A stretch of 64,000 nucleotides of DNA from CAVTWH01 sp963850915 (lineage in GTDB: Bacteria > Actinomycetota > Actinomycetes > Mycobacteriales > Micromonosporaceae), in NCBI GenBank assembly GCA_963850915.1, contig CAWKND010000005.1:1178001-1242000 (forward strand), read 5' to 3'. Of the stretch, positions 31,116-41,389 are shown one piece after another. Under the pieces are notes generated by a model. It had not been told where the DNA came from. It made no database searches and saw only the letters and a program-made list of their open reading frames with translations. The first letter of the stretch is position 1, and each line of letters opens with the position of its first letter. Made by a program: the position numbers and the translations under genes.

Positions 31116-33643
31116 TTGACCGACGACGGCGACGCAGTGCTCGACGCCGCCATGGCGCGCCTGGCCGCGCCCGGTCTGGTACTGCTGGCGGGGCCACCGG
31201 GCATCGGTCGCAGCACGCTGCTCGCCCGCGTCGGCGACGGCTTCCGCGGACCGGTCTTCACCGGCGGTGGCCTGGCCATGCTGCGCAGCAGTCCGGGCTT
31301 CGCGCTCTCCCGGGCGCTGCGGGTACGGCTGCCAACGCACGATCTGGCGCTGCTCGCCGAGGCGGTACGTGCCCGGGTACGCGGCGGCCTGCTGCTCCTG
31401 GACGACCTGCAGTGGGCGGACGAGGCAACGGTCGCCGCGCTGCCGGCCATCGCCGAGCACTGCCGCGTCGCGGCCACCCTGCGTACCCCGCACCGGCTGG
31501 ACACGGCGGCGCTGCGAGCCACGGCCACCTGGCTGGCGGTACCGGCCCTGGCCGACCCAGCGGCGCTGGCACTGGTACGGCAGGTCGCCCCGGCGCTCAC
31601 CGGCCCGGTCGCCGCCGACGTGGTACGCCGGGCCGGCGGTAGTCCGCTGGCGATCCAGGCGCTGGCCCGGCACGCCACGCTCATCCAGCGGCAGGCCGGC
31701 GCCGCCGCCGGGAAAATCGACGCCACCGGGAAAATCGACGGCGTCGAATCGGACAGTTCGTCCGGCACCGACCCGCAGCCCGTGCGCGACAGTGATTCCG
31801 TGACCGGTACCGATGCGCTGACCCATGCGCTGGCAACGGCCCTGGCCGACCTGACCAGGCCGGCCCGCACCGCGATGGCCGCGCTGGGACTGCTCGGTCG
31901 GCCGGCCGGCACCGCCCTGCTCGGCATGGGAGTGGCGGAGCTGGTGGCGGCCGGGCTCGTCGCGGTCGACGCTTCGCTGGCCCGGCCGGTCTCGCCCTAC
32001 GTCGCCGAAGTCGCCGCCGGCCTGCTGGACCGTACCGAGCGGGCGGCACTCCACCGCCACCTGGCCGAGCTGGTACCGCCCCGGGAGTCCGCGCGGCACC
32101 TGGCGGCGGCCGGGGAGGGCGGCGCGGCGTACCGGCGCGCGGTCGATGCCGCCAGCCGGGCGACCACGGCGGGGAGCGCGCCGAGCTGTACGCGCTCGCC
32201 TGTGAACTGCCCGGCGTGGAGCCGGAGCCGGCGGTACGGCTGCGCGCGGCCACGGTCACCCTCGCGGTCGGCTGGCCGCAGACCTGCGTACGGGCGCTCG
32301 GCCGGCTCGCCAGCGCCGAGGCGGCGGTACTGCGCGGCGAGGCGCTGCTGCAGCTGGGCGACCCGGCCGGTGCCGCCGCGGCGGTGGGCACTGTCCCGGA
32401 CACGGCCGCCCCGACCACCCGGGCCGCCCGGGACCGGCTACGGCTACTCGCCGAGCTCGCCACCGACCCGGCAGCGGCACTGAAATCGGCGAGCGCGGTA
32501 CCCGCCGGCGAAGTCGCCGCCGCCCCCGGACTGCGCGCCGCGGTGGCCGCGGTACACGCCGCCCACCGCACGAGCGGCTGGGAGCGCGGGCTCGCCGCCG
32601 CCGCCGAGAACGCCGGCGCGGCGGGCGATGTACTGGCCGCCCGCTGGTGCGCGTGGCTGCTGGTGGAGACGCTCGCCGGGGACGGGCGGCTGGTCGAGGC
32701 GGCCGCCGCCGCGCAGGCCGCTGCCGACGCGTGCGCCGCCGACCTGGCCTACTCGTGGCAGACCAGGTTCCTGGCCGCCCGGCTGTGGTGCCTGTCGCTG
32801 GGCGGGCAGACCCACGACGAGGTGGTGAGCCGGGCCATCGAACTGACCGACCGGACGCTGCCGGCGCTGGCGCGGGGGTACGCGGTGGCGGCCGCCGGAC
32901 TCGCCGAGGCCGACGGTGGGCTGCTCGCCTCGGCCCGCTCCCGGCTCGCCGGCGCCGGGCGGGTACCCGCGTCGGTCGCCGCGCTGCTGGACTGGGTACG
33001 CCGCGAGGCAGCCTGGCTGGACGGGCAGCCCGAACAGGCCGGCGGGCCGGGTACCGGCACAGGTACGCCGCTCGTCGTCGGGCTGCGCCGGATCACCCAG
33101 CGCTGGGCCGCGTACGACGCCGGACTCCTCGCACCCGCGACATTGGCTGGCGGCACCGGGACTTCGGCCGACGGGCCGGCTCCGGTACGGCAGACGCTAG
33201 CCGCGTGGGACTCCGGCGGCGTGGAGCAGTTCGACACGGCCGCCGCTGCCTGGCACGACCTGGCCTGCCGGGAGGAGGTGCGCTGCCTGCTGGCACACGG
33301 GCTGCACGAGGACGAGGCGACCCGGGCGGTACCGCCGCTGCTGCGCGCCGAGGCGTTGGCCGAGTCGGCCGGGCTGGTGGTACTCCTCGGGCGTACCCGC
33401 CGGGCGCTGCGCCGGCACGCGGTACGCCGGGACGTACGGGGACCCCGTACCGGCGACGAGCTGACCGAGCGTGAGCGTGAAGTCCTGACGCAGGTTGCGC
33501 AGGGTGAGCCGACGCGCCGCATCGCTGGACAGTTAGGTATCTCACGCGAGACAGTCGAGACGCACATCCGTTCCGGCATGCGCAAACTGGGTGCGCGAAC
33601 CCGGACGGAGGCGGCGGCTCTCGCTCTGGAGGTGCTCGCATGA
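31116..33643 (+). pseudogene. ATP-binding LuxR-family (LAL-type) regulator with a one-base frame break
   Basis: The product would be ~842 residues. The N-terminal part has a P-loop ATPase (GPPGIGRSTLLARVG, about 24-38; Walker B LLLLDDLQWAD), a middle of alanine-rich helical repeats, and a C-terminal LuxR helix-turn-helix (ELTEREREVLTQVAQGEPTRRIAGQLGISRETVETHIR). The frame changes at the G run 32171-32174, where one base is missing (2528 nt total); on each side coding is intact. This may be a sequencing indel. The TTG at 31116 follows AGGGGAGGGG. It is divergent from the dynamin operon, which it may regulate. Confidence 0.75.
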
Positions 33644-34188
33644 CCGCTACACCACGTTATGTGGTGTCGTCCACGGGCGAGGCGAGTTCGGCGTTACGCC
33701 GGCTGGTCCGGGCCGGCTGGCATACCCGGGAGGGATTCGCGTTGGCCGATCCGGTCTGGGATGTCAGCGACGCGCGACTGGTGCTCTACGGCCGGGTGGT
33801 CGATGTGGACACCGCGCAGTTGGCGGTGCACGCGGCGGCCCGGGGCGCGGGGGTGGTGGCGATCGCCGACGAATTCAGCGAGGTTGGCCGGCTGCTCCTG
33901 GGTGACCTGCGCCGGCTCGGGCCGGTGGTACGCGACCCGGAGCAGGAGTTGGCCACCCCGTCCGCCGGCGAGCCGGCCGGCGGCGCCAGCCCGTCGCTGC
34001 TGCCGGAGCAGCGTGCCCTGCTCGACCGGCTGGCCGCCGGGGAGACCATCGCGGCCGCCGCGGCAGCGGAGTACCTGTCGCTGCGTACCGCCAACCGGCG
34101 CATCGCCCAGGCCCGGGACGCGCTCGGGGTACGCACCACCCGCGAGGCGGTACTGAGCTACCTGCGGCAGCGCCGCCCCACCCCCTGA
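33640..34188 (+). CDS. LuxR-type helix-turn-helix protein
   Basis: A 182-residue protein. The first ~110 residues form an alpha/beta domain with no clear family (VVSSTGEASSALRRLVRAGW, then LYGRVVDVDTAQLAVHAAARG). The C-terminal 65 residues are a LuxR/sigma-4-like helix-turn-helix (LLPEQRALLDRLAAGETIAAAAAAEYLSLRTANRRIAQARDALGV). No receiver Asp pocket is apparent. Its ATG overlaps the stop of the LAL regulator by four bases, so the two regulators are made together and probably act on the same target. Confidence 0.75.
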   Translation: MTATPRYVVSSTGEASSALRRLVRAGWHTREGFALADPVWDVSDARLVLYGRVVDVDTAQLAVHAAARGAGVVAIADEFSEVGRLLLGDLRRLGPVVRDPEQELATPSAGEPAGGASPSLLPEQRALLDRLAAGETIAAAAAAEYLSLRTANRRIAQARDALGVRTTREAVLSYLRQRRPTP

Positions 34189-34260
34189 CTCGGCACGTGA
34201 CCCACTCGTCTACAAGGGAGCCCGGTGGCTCCGGGTGACGGCTGCCCGTGTATAGGTTGT

Positions 34261-34279
34261 CTCAGCACATGTAGCTGAG
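34261..34279. promoter_or_regulatory. Inverted repeat in the cydA leader
   Basis: CTCAGC (34261-34266) and GCTGAG (34274-34279) flank a 7-base spacer just upstream of the cydA ribosome site. It could be an operator for redox control or a small leader hairpin; it does not match the Rex consensus TTGTGAA-N4-TTCACAA. Confidence 0.35.
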
Positions 34280-34301
34280 CAACTTATGGGGAGTGATCGG
34301 C

Positions 34302-35750
34302 GTGAACGCACTCGACGTGGCCCGGTGGCAGTTCGGCATCACGACCGTGTACCACTTCCTCTTCGTACCTCTCACCATCGGCCTGTCCGCACTGGTGGCC
34401 GGCATGCAGACGGCGTGGGTACGCACCGGCGACGAGCGGTGGCTGAAGCTCACCAAGTTCTACGGCAAGCTGTTCCTGATCAACATCGCAATGGGCGTGG
34501 TCACCGGCATCGTGCAGGAGTTCCAGTTCGGCATGAACTGGTCCAGCTACTCCCGCTTCGTCGGCGACATCTTCGGCGCGCCCCTGGCCATCGAGGCACT
34601 GCTGGCGTTCTTCCTGGAGTCCACCTTCATCGGCCTGTGGATCTTCGGCTGGGAACGGCTGCCCAAGCGGGTACACCTGGCCTGCATCTGGCTGGTCGCC
34701 ATCGGTACCAACCTCTCCGCGTACTTCATCCTGGCCGCCAACTCGTGGATGCAGCACCCGGTCGGCTTCCGGCTCAACGCCCAGCGCGGCCGCGCCGAAC
34801 TGACCGACTTCCCGGCCGTACTCACGAACAAGGTCGCCCTGATCACCTACCCGCACACGGTTGCCGGCGCGTTCCTCGGCGCGGGCGCCCTGGTCCTCGC
34901 GGTGGCGCTGTGGCACACCATCCGCCGGCCCGACGCGGCCGACCGGCCGGCGTTCCGCTCCGCCATCAAAGTCGGCGCCTGGACCACCCTGGTCGCCGCC
35001 GCCGCGCTCGGCATCACCGGCGACATCCAAGGCAAGATCATGACGGATGTACAGCCGATGAAGATGGCCGCCGCCGAGGCCCTCTACAGCAACGCCCAGC
35101 CGGCGCCGTTCTCCATCTTCACCATCGGCAGCCTCGACGGCAGCCGCCCGCTGTACTCCCTGGACGTACCCGACCTGCTCTCCTTCCTGGCCACCGGCCA
35201 CTTCGACAGCCAGGTGCAGGGCATCGACGACCTGCAGGCGCAGTACGAGCAGACCTACGGCCCGGGCAACTACAAGCCGATCATCCCGGTCGCGTACTGG
35301 AGCTTCCGGCTGATGATCGGCGTCGGCATGGTCGCCGCGCTCGGCGCCCTGTGGGCACTCTGGGCGCTGCGCGGTGGGCGTACCCCCGGCCCGCGCCCCA
35401 ACCGCGGCCCGGAAGCGGCGCAGGGGTGGGGCACGCGGTGGCTGCTGCGAGCGGCGGTGCTGCTGCCGTTCCTGCCGCTCGCCGCCAACTCGTTCGGCTG
35501 GATCTTCACCGAGATGGGCCGGCAACCGTGGATCGTCTTCGGGCAGCTACAGACGGCGGCCGGCGTCTCGCCGACCGTACCCACCGGCGACGTGATCACC
35601 TCGCTGGTCGTGTTCACGCTGCTCTACGGCGCGCTCGCGGTTGTCGAGGTGCGGCTGATGCTGCGCTACATCAAGGCCGGGCTGCCCGACGTCAGCCCGC
35701 CGCCCCCGGTCACCGACAGCAGCGACCAACCGCTGGCCTTCGCGTACTGA
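34302..35750 (+). CDS. cydA: Cytochrome bd quinol oxidase subunit I
   Basis: A 482-residue integral membrane protein that oxidises menaquinol and reduces oxygen with hemes b558, b595 and d. The N-terminus ALDVARWQFGITTVYHFLFVPLTIGLS carries the high-spin heme histidine, with further family blocks LFLINIAMGVVTGIVQEFQFGMNW and GWIFTEMGRQPWIVFGQLQT. A fairly short Q-loop is present, as in actinobacterial enzymes. GGGGAG stands eight bases before the GTG at 34302, which is preferred to the GTG at 34293. It is followed by cydB 23 bases later; the CydDC assembly ABC transporter is not in the window. Confidence 0.96.
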   Translation: MNALDVARWQFGITTVYHFLFVPLTIGLSALVAGMQTAWVRTGDERWLKLTKFYGKLFLINIAMGVVTGIVQEFQFGMNWSSYSRFVGDIFGAPLAIEALLAFFLESTFIGLWIFGWERLPKRVHLACIWLVAIGTNLSAYFILAANSWMQHPVGFRLNAQRGRAELTDFPAVLTNKVALITYPHTVAGAFLGAGALVLAVALWHTIRRPDAADRPAFRSAIKVGAWTTLVAAAALGITGDIQGKIMTDVQPMKMAAAEALYSNAQPAPFSIFTIGSLDGSRPLYSLDVPDLLSFLATGHFDSQVQGIDDLQAQYEQTYGPGNYKPIIPVAYWSFRLMIGVGMVAALGALWALWALRGGRTPGPRPNRGPEAAQGWGTRWLLRAAVLLPFLPLAANSFGWIFTEMGRQPWIVFGQLQTAAGVSPTVPTGDVITSLVVFTLLYGALAVVEVRLMLRYIKAGLPDVSPPPPVTDSSDQPLAFAY

Positions 35751-35773
35751 CCTCGCACCTAGGAAGGAGCGTC

Positions 35774-36769
35774 ATGCATCTGCAAGACCTGTGGTTCATC
35801 CTGATCGCGGTGCTCTGGACCGGGTACTTCGTGCTCGAGGGCTTCGACTTCGGCGTCGGCATGCTGCTGCCGATCCTCGGCCGCGGCGAGCAGCAGCGGC
35901 GGGTACTCATCAACACCATCGGGCCGGTGTGGGACGGCAACGAGGTATGGGTACTCACCGCGGGCGGGGCCACCTTCGCCGCGTTTCCCGAGTGGTACGC
36001 CACCCTGTTCTCCGGCTTCTACCTGCCGCTGCTGCTCATCCTGGTGGCGCTGATCCTGCGCGGAGTCGCGTTCGAGTACCGGGGCAAGCGGGAGGACGCC
36101 ACCTGGCGCCGCCGCTTCGACGCGTGCATCATGTTCGGCTCCGCCATCCCCGCGCTGCTGTGGGGAGTGGTGTTCGGCAACATCGTGCGCGGCGTACCAC
36201 TGGACGCCAACCACGAGTTCGTCGGCAACATCCTCGACCTGCTCAACCCGTACGCGCTGCTCGCCGGCCTGGTCACGCTGACCCTGTTCGGTACGCACGG
36301 CGCGGTGTTCCTGGCGTTGAAGACACTCGGCGACATCCGCGACCGCGCCCGCACGCTGGCCTGGCGACTCGGACTGGTCGCGGCACTGCTCGCGGTGGGC
36401 TTCCTGGTCTGGACGGCGACCATCCGGCACAGTACGGCCTCGATCGTGCTCTCCGTACTCGCGGCGCTGTGCCTGCTGGCCGGGCTGCTGGCCAACCGGG
36501 CCGGCCGGGAAGGCTGGTCGTTCCTGGGTACCGCGACCGCCATCGGGCTCGCGGTGGCCGCCCTGTTCAGCGCGCTCTACCCGGACGTACTCCCGTCGAC
36601 ACTGTCGGCGACCAGCGGTCTGACGGTCAGCAACGCCTCCTCGACGCCGTACACGCTGAAGATCATGAGCGTGGTGGCACTGGTCTTCACCCCGATCGTG
36701 CTGGCCTACCAGGGCTGGACCTACTGGGTGTTCCGCAAGCGGATCGGCGTGCAGCACATCCCGGGCTGA
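35774..36769 (+). CDS. cydB: Cytochrome bd quinol oxidase subunit II
   Basis: A 331-residue membrane protein with about nine helices, partner of CydA in the bd terminal oxidase. Family motifs are LQDLWFILIAVLWTGYFVLEGFDFGVGMLLP (start), NTIGPVWDGNEVWVLTAGGATFAAFPEWYAT and GVVFGNIVRGVPLD. AGGAAGGAG precedes the ATG at 35774. With cydA it lets the cell respire at low oxygen or when the aa3 oxidase is inhibited. Confidence 0.96.
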   Translation: MHLQDLWFILIAVLWTGYFVLEGFDFGVGMLLPILGRGEQQRRVLINTIGPVWDGNEVWVLTAGGATFAAFPEWYATLFSGFYLPLLLILVALILRGVAFEYRGKREDATWRRRFDACIMFGSAIPALLWGVVFGNIVRGVPLDANHEFVGNILDLLNPYALLAGLVTLTLFGTHGAVFLALKTLGDIRDRARTLAWRLGLVAALLAVGFLVWTATIRHSTASIVLSVLAALCLLAGLLANRAGREGWSFLGTATAIGLAVAALFSALYPDVLPSTLSATSGLTVSNASSTPYTLKIMSVVALVFTPIVLAYQGWTYWVFRKRIGVQHIPG

Positions 36770-36773
36770 CCTG

Positions 36774-37658
36774 TTACGGAGTCCCCAACTCGGCCAGCCG
36801 CGCCTCCACCTCGGCCAGCTCGGCGCGCAGCTTCTCGGCGTGGGTACGGGCTTGGTCACGCTCGCCCGCGATGATCTGCTCCACCGCCTCGTGTACCCCC
36901 GGCACGTCCAGCAGGCCGACGAACTTCAACGCCTCGGCCGGCTTGATGACGTACGGCTTGGCCAGCGCCCGGCTGCCCTGGGTGGCACCCACCATCCAGT
37001 CGCCCTCGGCGTAGGAGAGGGTCACCGTGAGGCTGGGCGCGGCCTTCGGCTTGGCTACCCGGGCTGGGCGCTTGGCAGCCGGGGCGGGGGTTTCCTGGAT
37101 GTCCACGCTGCGCTTCTCCTGTTGGATGGGGGTGCTGCGGCCCGCCGGTTCGGGCGGTGTCACGGGGGAGGGTACGGCGATGTCCGTCGCTGGTGCCGAT
37201 CGCCGGCCCGAGCGCGGGCCGGGCAGTATCGCTGCCGACTCGGCGGCCGCCGGGTTTGCCGGCGCCGGCTGCGCCGCTGCGCGGCCGGCCGGGGCTCCGG
37301 GTTCGGCGGTCGCGTCCTGGGCGGGCGCGTCCTCCGGGCCAGGTTCGGGCACGTCATCCACCGCCCCGCCGCCCGGCTCGGTGCCGGGCGCCGGGGCCGG
37401 CGGCTTGCGCCGCCGGGTGGTCGGTGTGCGCTCGGGGATGGCCACCTCGGCCGGGCTGAACGGCAGCTCGTCGTGGCCGAACCGGACCACCACGAAGTCG
37501 TCGCTGGCGGCCGGGTCGGTCAACCGGACGACCTGGCCGGTCTGACCGGCGATCTGCCCGGCCACCGGCGTGAACACCACACGGGTACGCCGCCCCGCGG
37601 CGAGCGCTTCGCGCACCGCCTGCACATCGCGTGTGGACAGACCTGTCGCGCTGGCCAT
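36774..37658 (-). CDS. Conserved actinobacterial hypothetical protein (possibly DUF6319)
   Basis: A 294-residue protein in three parts. Residues 1-75 are a small folded domain (LSTRDVQAVREALAAGRRTRVVFTPVAG and DFVVVRFGHDELPFSPAEVAIPER). A ~130-residue Pro/Ala/Glu-rich disordered linker follows. The C-terminal ~85 residues include LTVTLSYAEGDWMVGATQGSR and an alpha-helical coiled-coil end with HAEKLRAELAEVEARLAEL. I believe this corresponds to a domain of unknown function, but am not sure of the number. Its stop converges with cydB at a four-base gap. Confidence 0.6.
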   Translation of the reverse strand: MASATGLSTRDVQAVREALAAGRRTRVVFTPVAGQIAGQTGQVVRLTDPAASDDFVVVRFGHDELPFSPAEVAIPERTPTTRRRKPPAPAPGTEPGGGAVDDVPEPGPEDAPAQDATAEPGAPAGRAAAQPAPANPAAAESAAILPGPRSGRRSAPATDIAVPSPVTPPEPAGRSTPIQQEKRSVDIQETPAPAAKRPARVAKPKAAPSLTVTLSYAEGDWMVGATQGSRALAKPYVIKPAEALKFVGLLDVPGVHEAVEQIIAGERDQARTHAEKLRAELAEVEARLAELGTP

Positions 37659-37884
37659 CCCACCTCCACTCGCCGGTCGGCCGCTGACATCCGCTGGCTC
37701 TTACGAACATGTGTTTGACGCATTGGTTTCTACCAGGTCGGTCCGACACACTGGTGGCCCGGCCACGCGTGTCGCCGGGCAACTACCAACGGGTCCCGCC
37801 TTGTCGGCTGATATGGGCTGTCCGATCGTCTATTGCGCACACGTTTCGTAGTGACAACGGTGACTGTGGGGTCAGGAGGCTACC

Positions 37885-38994
37885 GTGTCAGAGGCGACAC
37901 CCCGCGGTCGAGGCCGCGCTTTCGTGCTGTTCGTGTGCGCGCTGGTCATCGGCGTGCTGTTCAGCCTGGTGCTGACATCCGCCTGGCGGGACCAGGTACG
38001 CGCCGGCCAGCTGGCCGTGCAGGAGGAGCGTGGTGTCGCCTACCTGCACCCGCTCACCGCGCTGCTCGGGCTGCTCGTGCAGAGCCAGACGGCGGCTGTG
38101 AGCGGTAAGCCGGTCGACACCCAGAAGCTACGTAACAGCGTGGCCGCCGTCGGCGCGGTGGACACCAAGTACGGCGCGGCCCTCGGTACCAGCCAGCGGT
38201 TCCGTGACCTGAACACCAAGACCGAGTCGGCGCTCGCCGGCACCGGTACGCCCCGCGACCAGTACCAGTCATGGAGTGACGTGGTCGCGCTGGCCCTGGA
38301 CCTGACCCGGGCGGTCGGCGACAACGCCAACATCACCCACGACGAGAACACCGACTCGTACTACGTGGCACAGGCCGCGCTCGGCCAGCTGCCGGACGCC
38401 ATGGTGCAGGCGGGTCGCGCCGCTGACCTGGCCACCCTCGCCGGTACCCAGATGCTCGGCGGAGACGACGCGGTACGCGCCGCGGTCGCCCGGTACGCCG
38501 TGGCCACCGACGGTGAGGACGCCACCAACGGGCTGAACAAGAGCATCGCGAGTACCGACAGCCACACCCTGGGCTCCAGCATCGCGCTGCAGCTGGACGC
38601 CTTCCGCTCAGCGGTCGCCACGTTCACCCCGCCGACCGCGGTCACCCAGACCGCGCCGGCCACCGCCGCCCAGCTGGTCAGCGGCTCGAAGGGCATCTTC
38701 GACTCGGCGCTGCCCCTGGCGCACGCGCTGCTGACCCAGCTCAACGGGCTGCTCGAGGCGCGGGCGACGGCCGTCGCGGCCACCCGCCACAGCCAACTGG
38801 TGGCGGGCGCGGGCGTAGCCGCCGCGTACCTGCTGGGTCTGCTCGTCGTCGTGGTCCGCCGGCGCTCGCGGCCGGACCGGCCAGCAGCCGCCCAGCAGAC
38901 CGCGCTGCGGACCGCACCGCCCGCCAACGAACGTCTGCCGCGGGAGCCCGCCCTCGTCGGCCGTACCCCGACCAACCATCGGGGGGCGTCCTGA
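37885..38994 (+). CDS. Membrane sensor-like protein (conservon-associated)
   Basis: A 369-residue protein with two membrane helices (AFVLFVCALVIGVLFSLVLTSAW near the start and SQLVAGAGVAAAYLLGLLVVVV at about 310-330) and a ~270-residue helical extracytoplasmic domain. The layout resembles the nitrate/nitrite-sensing (NIT) type of ectodomain, but no kinase domain follows, only a short cytosolic tail. GGAGG precedes the GTG at 37885. It overlaps the following kinase gene (TGATG) and probably forms a receptor with it. Confidence 0.75.
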   Translation: MSEATPRGRGRAFVLFVCALVIGVLFSLVLTSAWRDQVRAGQLAVQEERGVAYLHPLTALLGLLVQSQTAAVSGKPVDTQKLRNSVAAVGAVDTKYGAALGTSQRFRDLNTKTESALAGTGTPRDQYQSWSDVVALALDLTRAVGDNANITHDENTDSYYVAQAALGQLPDAMVQAGRAADLATLAGTQMLGGDDAVRAAVARYAVATDGEDATNGLNKSIASTDSHTLGSSIALQLDAFRSAVATFTPPTAVTQTAPATAAQLVSGSKGIFDSALPLAHALLTQLNGLLEARATAVAATRHSQLVAGAGVAAAYLLGLLVVVVRRRSRPDRPAAAQQTALRTAPPANERLPREPALVGRTPTNHRGAS

Positions 38995-41389
38995 TGCTCG
39001 CCCGGCTCGGCATCCGGCAGAAGCTGACCGCGCTGGCCGCCCTGCCGATGGTTGCCGTGCTGCTGACCATGGCGCCGTTCATCGTCGAACGCGTGCAGGA
39101 CGCCGCCCAGTCCCGGGCGACCGCGACCGCGGCCGGCAACGCCCGCGATGTCGCCGCCCTGATTCAGGACCTGCAGCAGGAGCGGCTGCTCTCGCTGGCC
39201 TTCCTCACCTCGCAGCAGCTGGACCGGACAGCTTTCGTGGCACAGACGGCGACCTCGACCGCCGACGCCGCCCGGCTGGGCTCCGCGCCGGCCACGGCCG
39301 GCATCGTGAACGGCGCCGACCGGTCGTTGACCAACCTGGCCGCCATCCGGTTGCTGACCATCGACCGGGGCATCACCGCGGAGACCGCCTACCAGGCGTA
39401 CCGGCGGGCCATCGCCGATCTCATCACCGCGCTGCACCTGACCAACCCGCAGGGCGTCGACACCACCGGCGTCAGCCAACTGCAGGTACTGGACGAGCTG
39501 ACCCGGGCCAACGAAGAGGCGTCCAGCGTCGGGGCCACCCTGGTCGCCGTCGCCGGTGACTCACGCTTCCCGCTGGACCTGGTCAACCAGGCGGTCACCG
39601 CGCAGGCGCAGCACACCGACCGGCTGGCCAGCCTGGTCCGCGCCGACCAGGCGCAGCCACTCAACCTGGTCGAGCAGGGCAAGGCCGGCGACCGGATCAC
39701 CCAGCTGGTCGCCACGGTCAACCGCACCGACCGGGGCGGCGGCGAACTCACCGTGGCCGACGCCTTCTCCGCCGCCGTCTCGTACACCACGCTGCGGCAG
39801 TTCGCCCAGGACCGGATCAGCCGCGACGTGGTGGACGCCGCCACCCAACGCGCCAACGACGCACAGCGGATCGCCATCGCCGTCGCGATTGTCGGGCTGG
39901 TGCTGCTGCTCCTGGTGTTCTGGCTGGCCCGTACCATCTCCCGGTCGATCGCCCGGCCGATCCGCCGGCTCACCCAAGCCGCCACCGAGGTCGCTACGCT
40001 CGCCGAGCGGCAGCTGGTACGCATCGCCGACGCCGATCAGCGACGACCAGACCTCGATCGAGCTGCCGGACGTGGAGATCGACACCACCGACGAGATCGG
40101 TGAGCTGGCCGACGCGTTCAACCGGGTACAGGCCACCGCCGCGGCGCTGGTCGAGCAGCAGGTCAACTCGCGGCGCAACGTCGCGGTCATGTTCGCCAAC
40201 ATCGCCCGGCGTACCCAGAACCTGGTCGGCCGGCAGCGCACCCAGATGCAGTCGCTGCGCCGGTACGTCACCGACCCGCGCGCCACCGAACAGCTCAGCC
40301 GCCTCGACCAGCAGCGCATCCAGCTGCGCCGCACCGCCGACAGCCTGCTGGTCGTGTCCGGCATCGTCGACCAGGGCGCTGGCGGCGCACCCGCACTGCT
40401 CGCCGACGTGATCGCCGGTGTCTGCGCGGACGTCGGGCCGGAGGCGAACATCCAGGTACGCATCGTCGTACCGGTCGCGGTCACCGCCGGCTTCGTCGAC
40501 GACCTGCGGCTGATCCTCGGCGAGCTGCTGGCCAACGCGGTCAACTTCTCACCGCCCGGCAACTTCGTGGAACTCAGCGCCGAACTGCGCGAAGACCTCA
40601 CGATCACCGTCGTCGACCACGGGCTCGGCCTGACGACGGCGCGGCTGGAGGAGGAGAACCGGCGACTGGTCGACCGGGAGCGCCTCGACGTGGCGCCCAC
40701 CACGGTGCTCGGCCTGTTCGTGGTTGGCCGGCTGGCCCGCCGGCACGGGCTCGCGGTACGGCTCGCTGCCACGCACGGCGGCGGTGTCACCGCACTGGTA
40801 CAGGTACCGGCTCGGCTGCTCGGGCCCGGCTTCGGTGGTCGACGTGATCCGCCGCCCGGCTGTACCGGCAACGGCCGCGCTGCGTGCGGTGGCCGCGAGC
40901 CGCACGCCGTTCGGCTGGTTCGGGCCGGCTGCCCGGACCACCGAACTTCCCGCACTGCCGCCGTCCTGGCCGCCACCGGCCCCACTCACGGCAGGGCCGT
41001 CCCCGCTGCCCCTGTCCTCCGCGCCGGCCGCGCTACCGCCGGGTCCGACACCGCCGCCGGCCGCCGTGCGACCGTCGTCCGTCCCGGTGAACCGAACCGG
41101 CTCCGCACCCGTAAACGGTAATGGCAACGGCTCCGGCGCGCCGGTAGGGGAGGCGGCGGGGGAGCAGCGCGCCGGACTCACCCGGCGCCGCCCAGGCCAG
41201 CACATCGCGCCCGGCCTGGTCGCCGCGCAGGCTGCGGCCAAGGCCGCCCAAGCGGTCACCCGCGAGCAGCCCCGCGACCCGGAGTCGGAGCGGGCCCAAC
41301 TGGACAGCCTGTTCGCCGGTTTCCAACGGGGCGAGACCAGCCAGCAGCCTCCGGTACCCTCAGAGCCTCCCGTGGAAAGGCCGTCATGA
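38994..41389 (+). pseudogene. Conservon-type atypical sensor histidine kinase (CvnA-like), two frame breaks
   Basis: The protein would be ~797 residues. It has a first membrane helix (LTALAALPMVAVLLTMAPFIV), a NIT-like extracytoplasmic domain, a second helix (IAIAVAIVGLVLLLLVFWLA) with a HAMP region, then ARRTQNLVGRQRTQMQSLRR, the LLVVSGIVDQ dimerisation area and an ATPase domain (ILGELLANAVNFSPPG, VVDHGLGL). A Pro-rich tail ends the protein. The coding frame shifts by one base near 40034 and again near 40835. CvnA proteins lack the standard phospho-acceptor His and signal through the downstream roadblock protein and GTPase. Confidence 0.8.

Noticed and set aside
34286..36769. A very long open frame covering most of cydA in another phase
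   Set aside because: Its first two thirds are Arg/His-rich shadow sequence of cydA; only the cydB part, from 35774, is coding.
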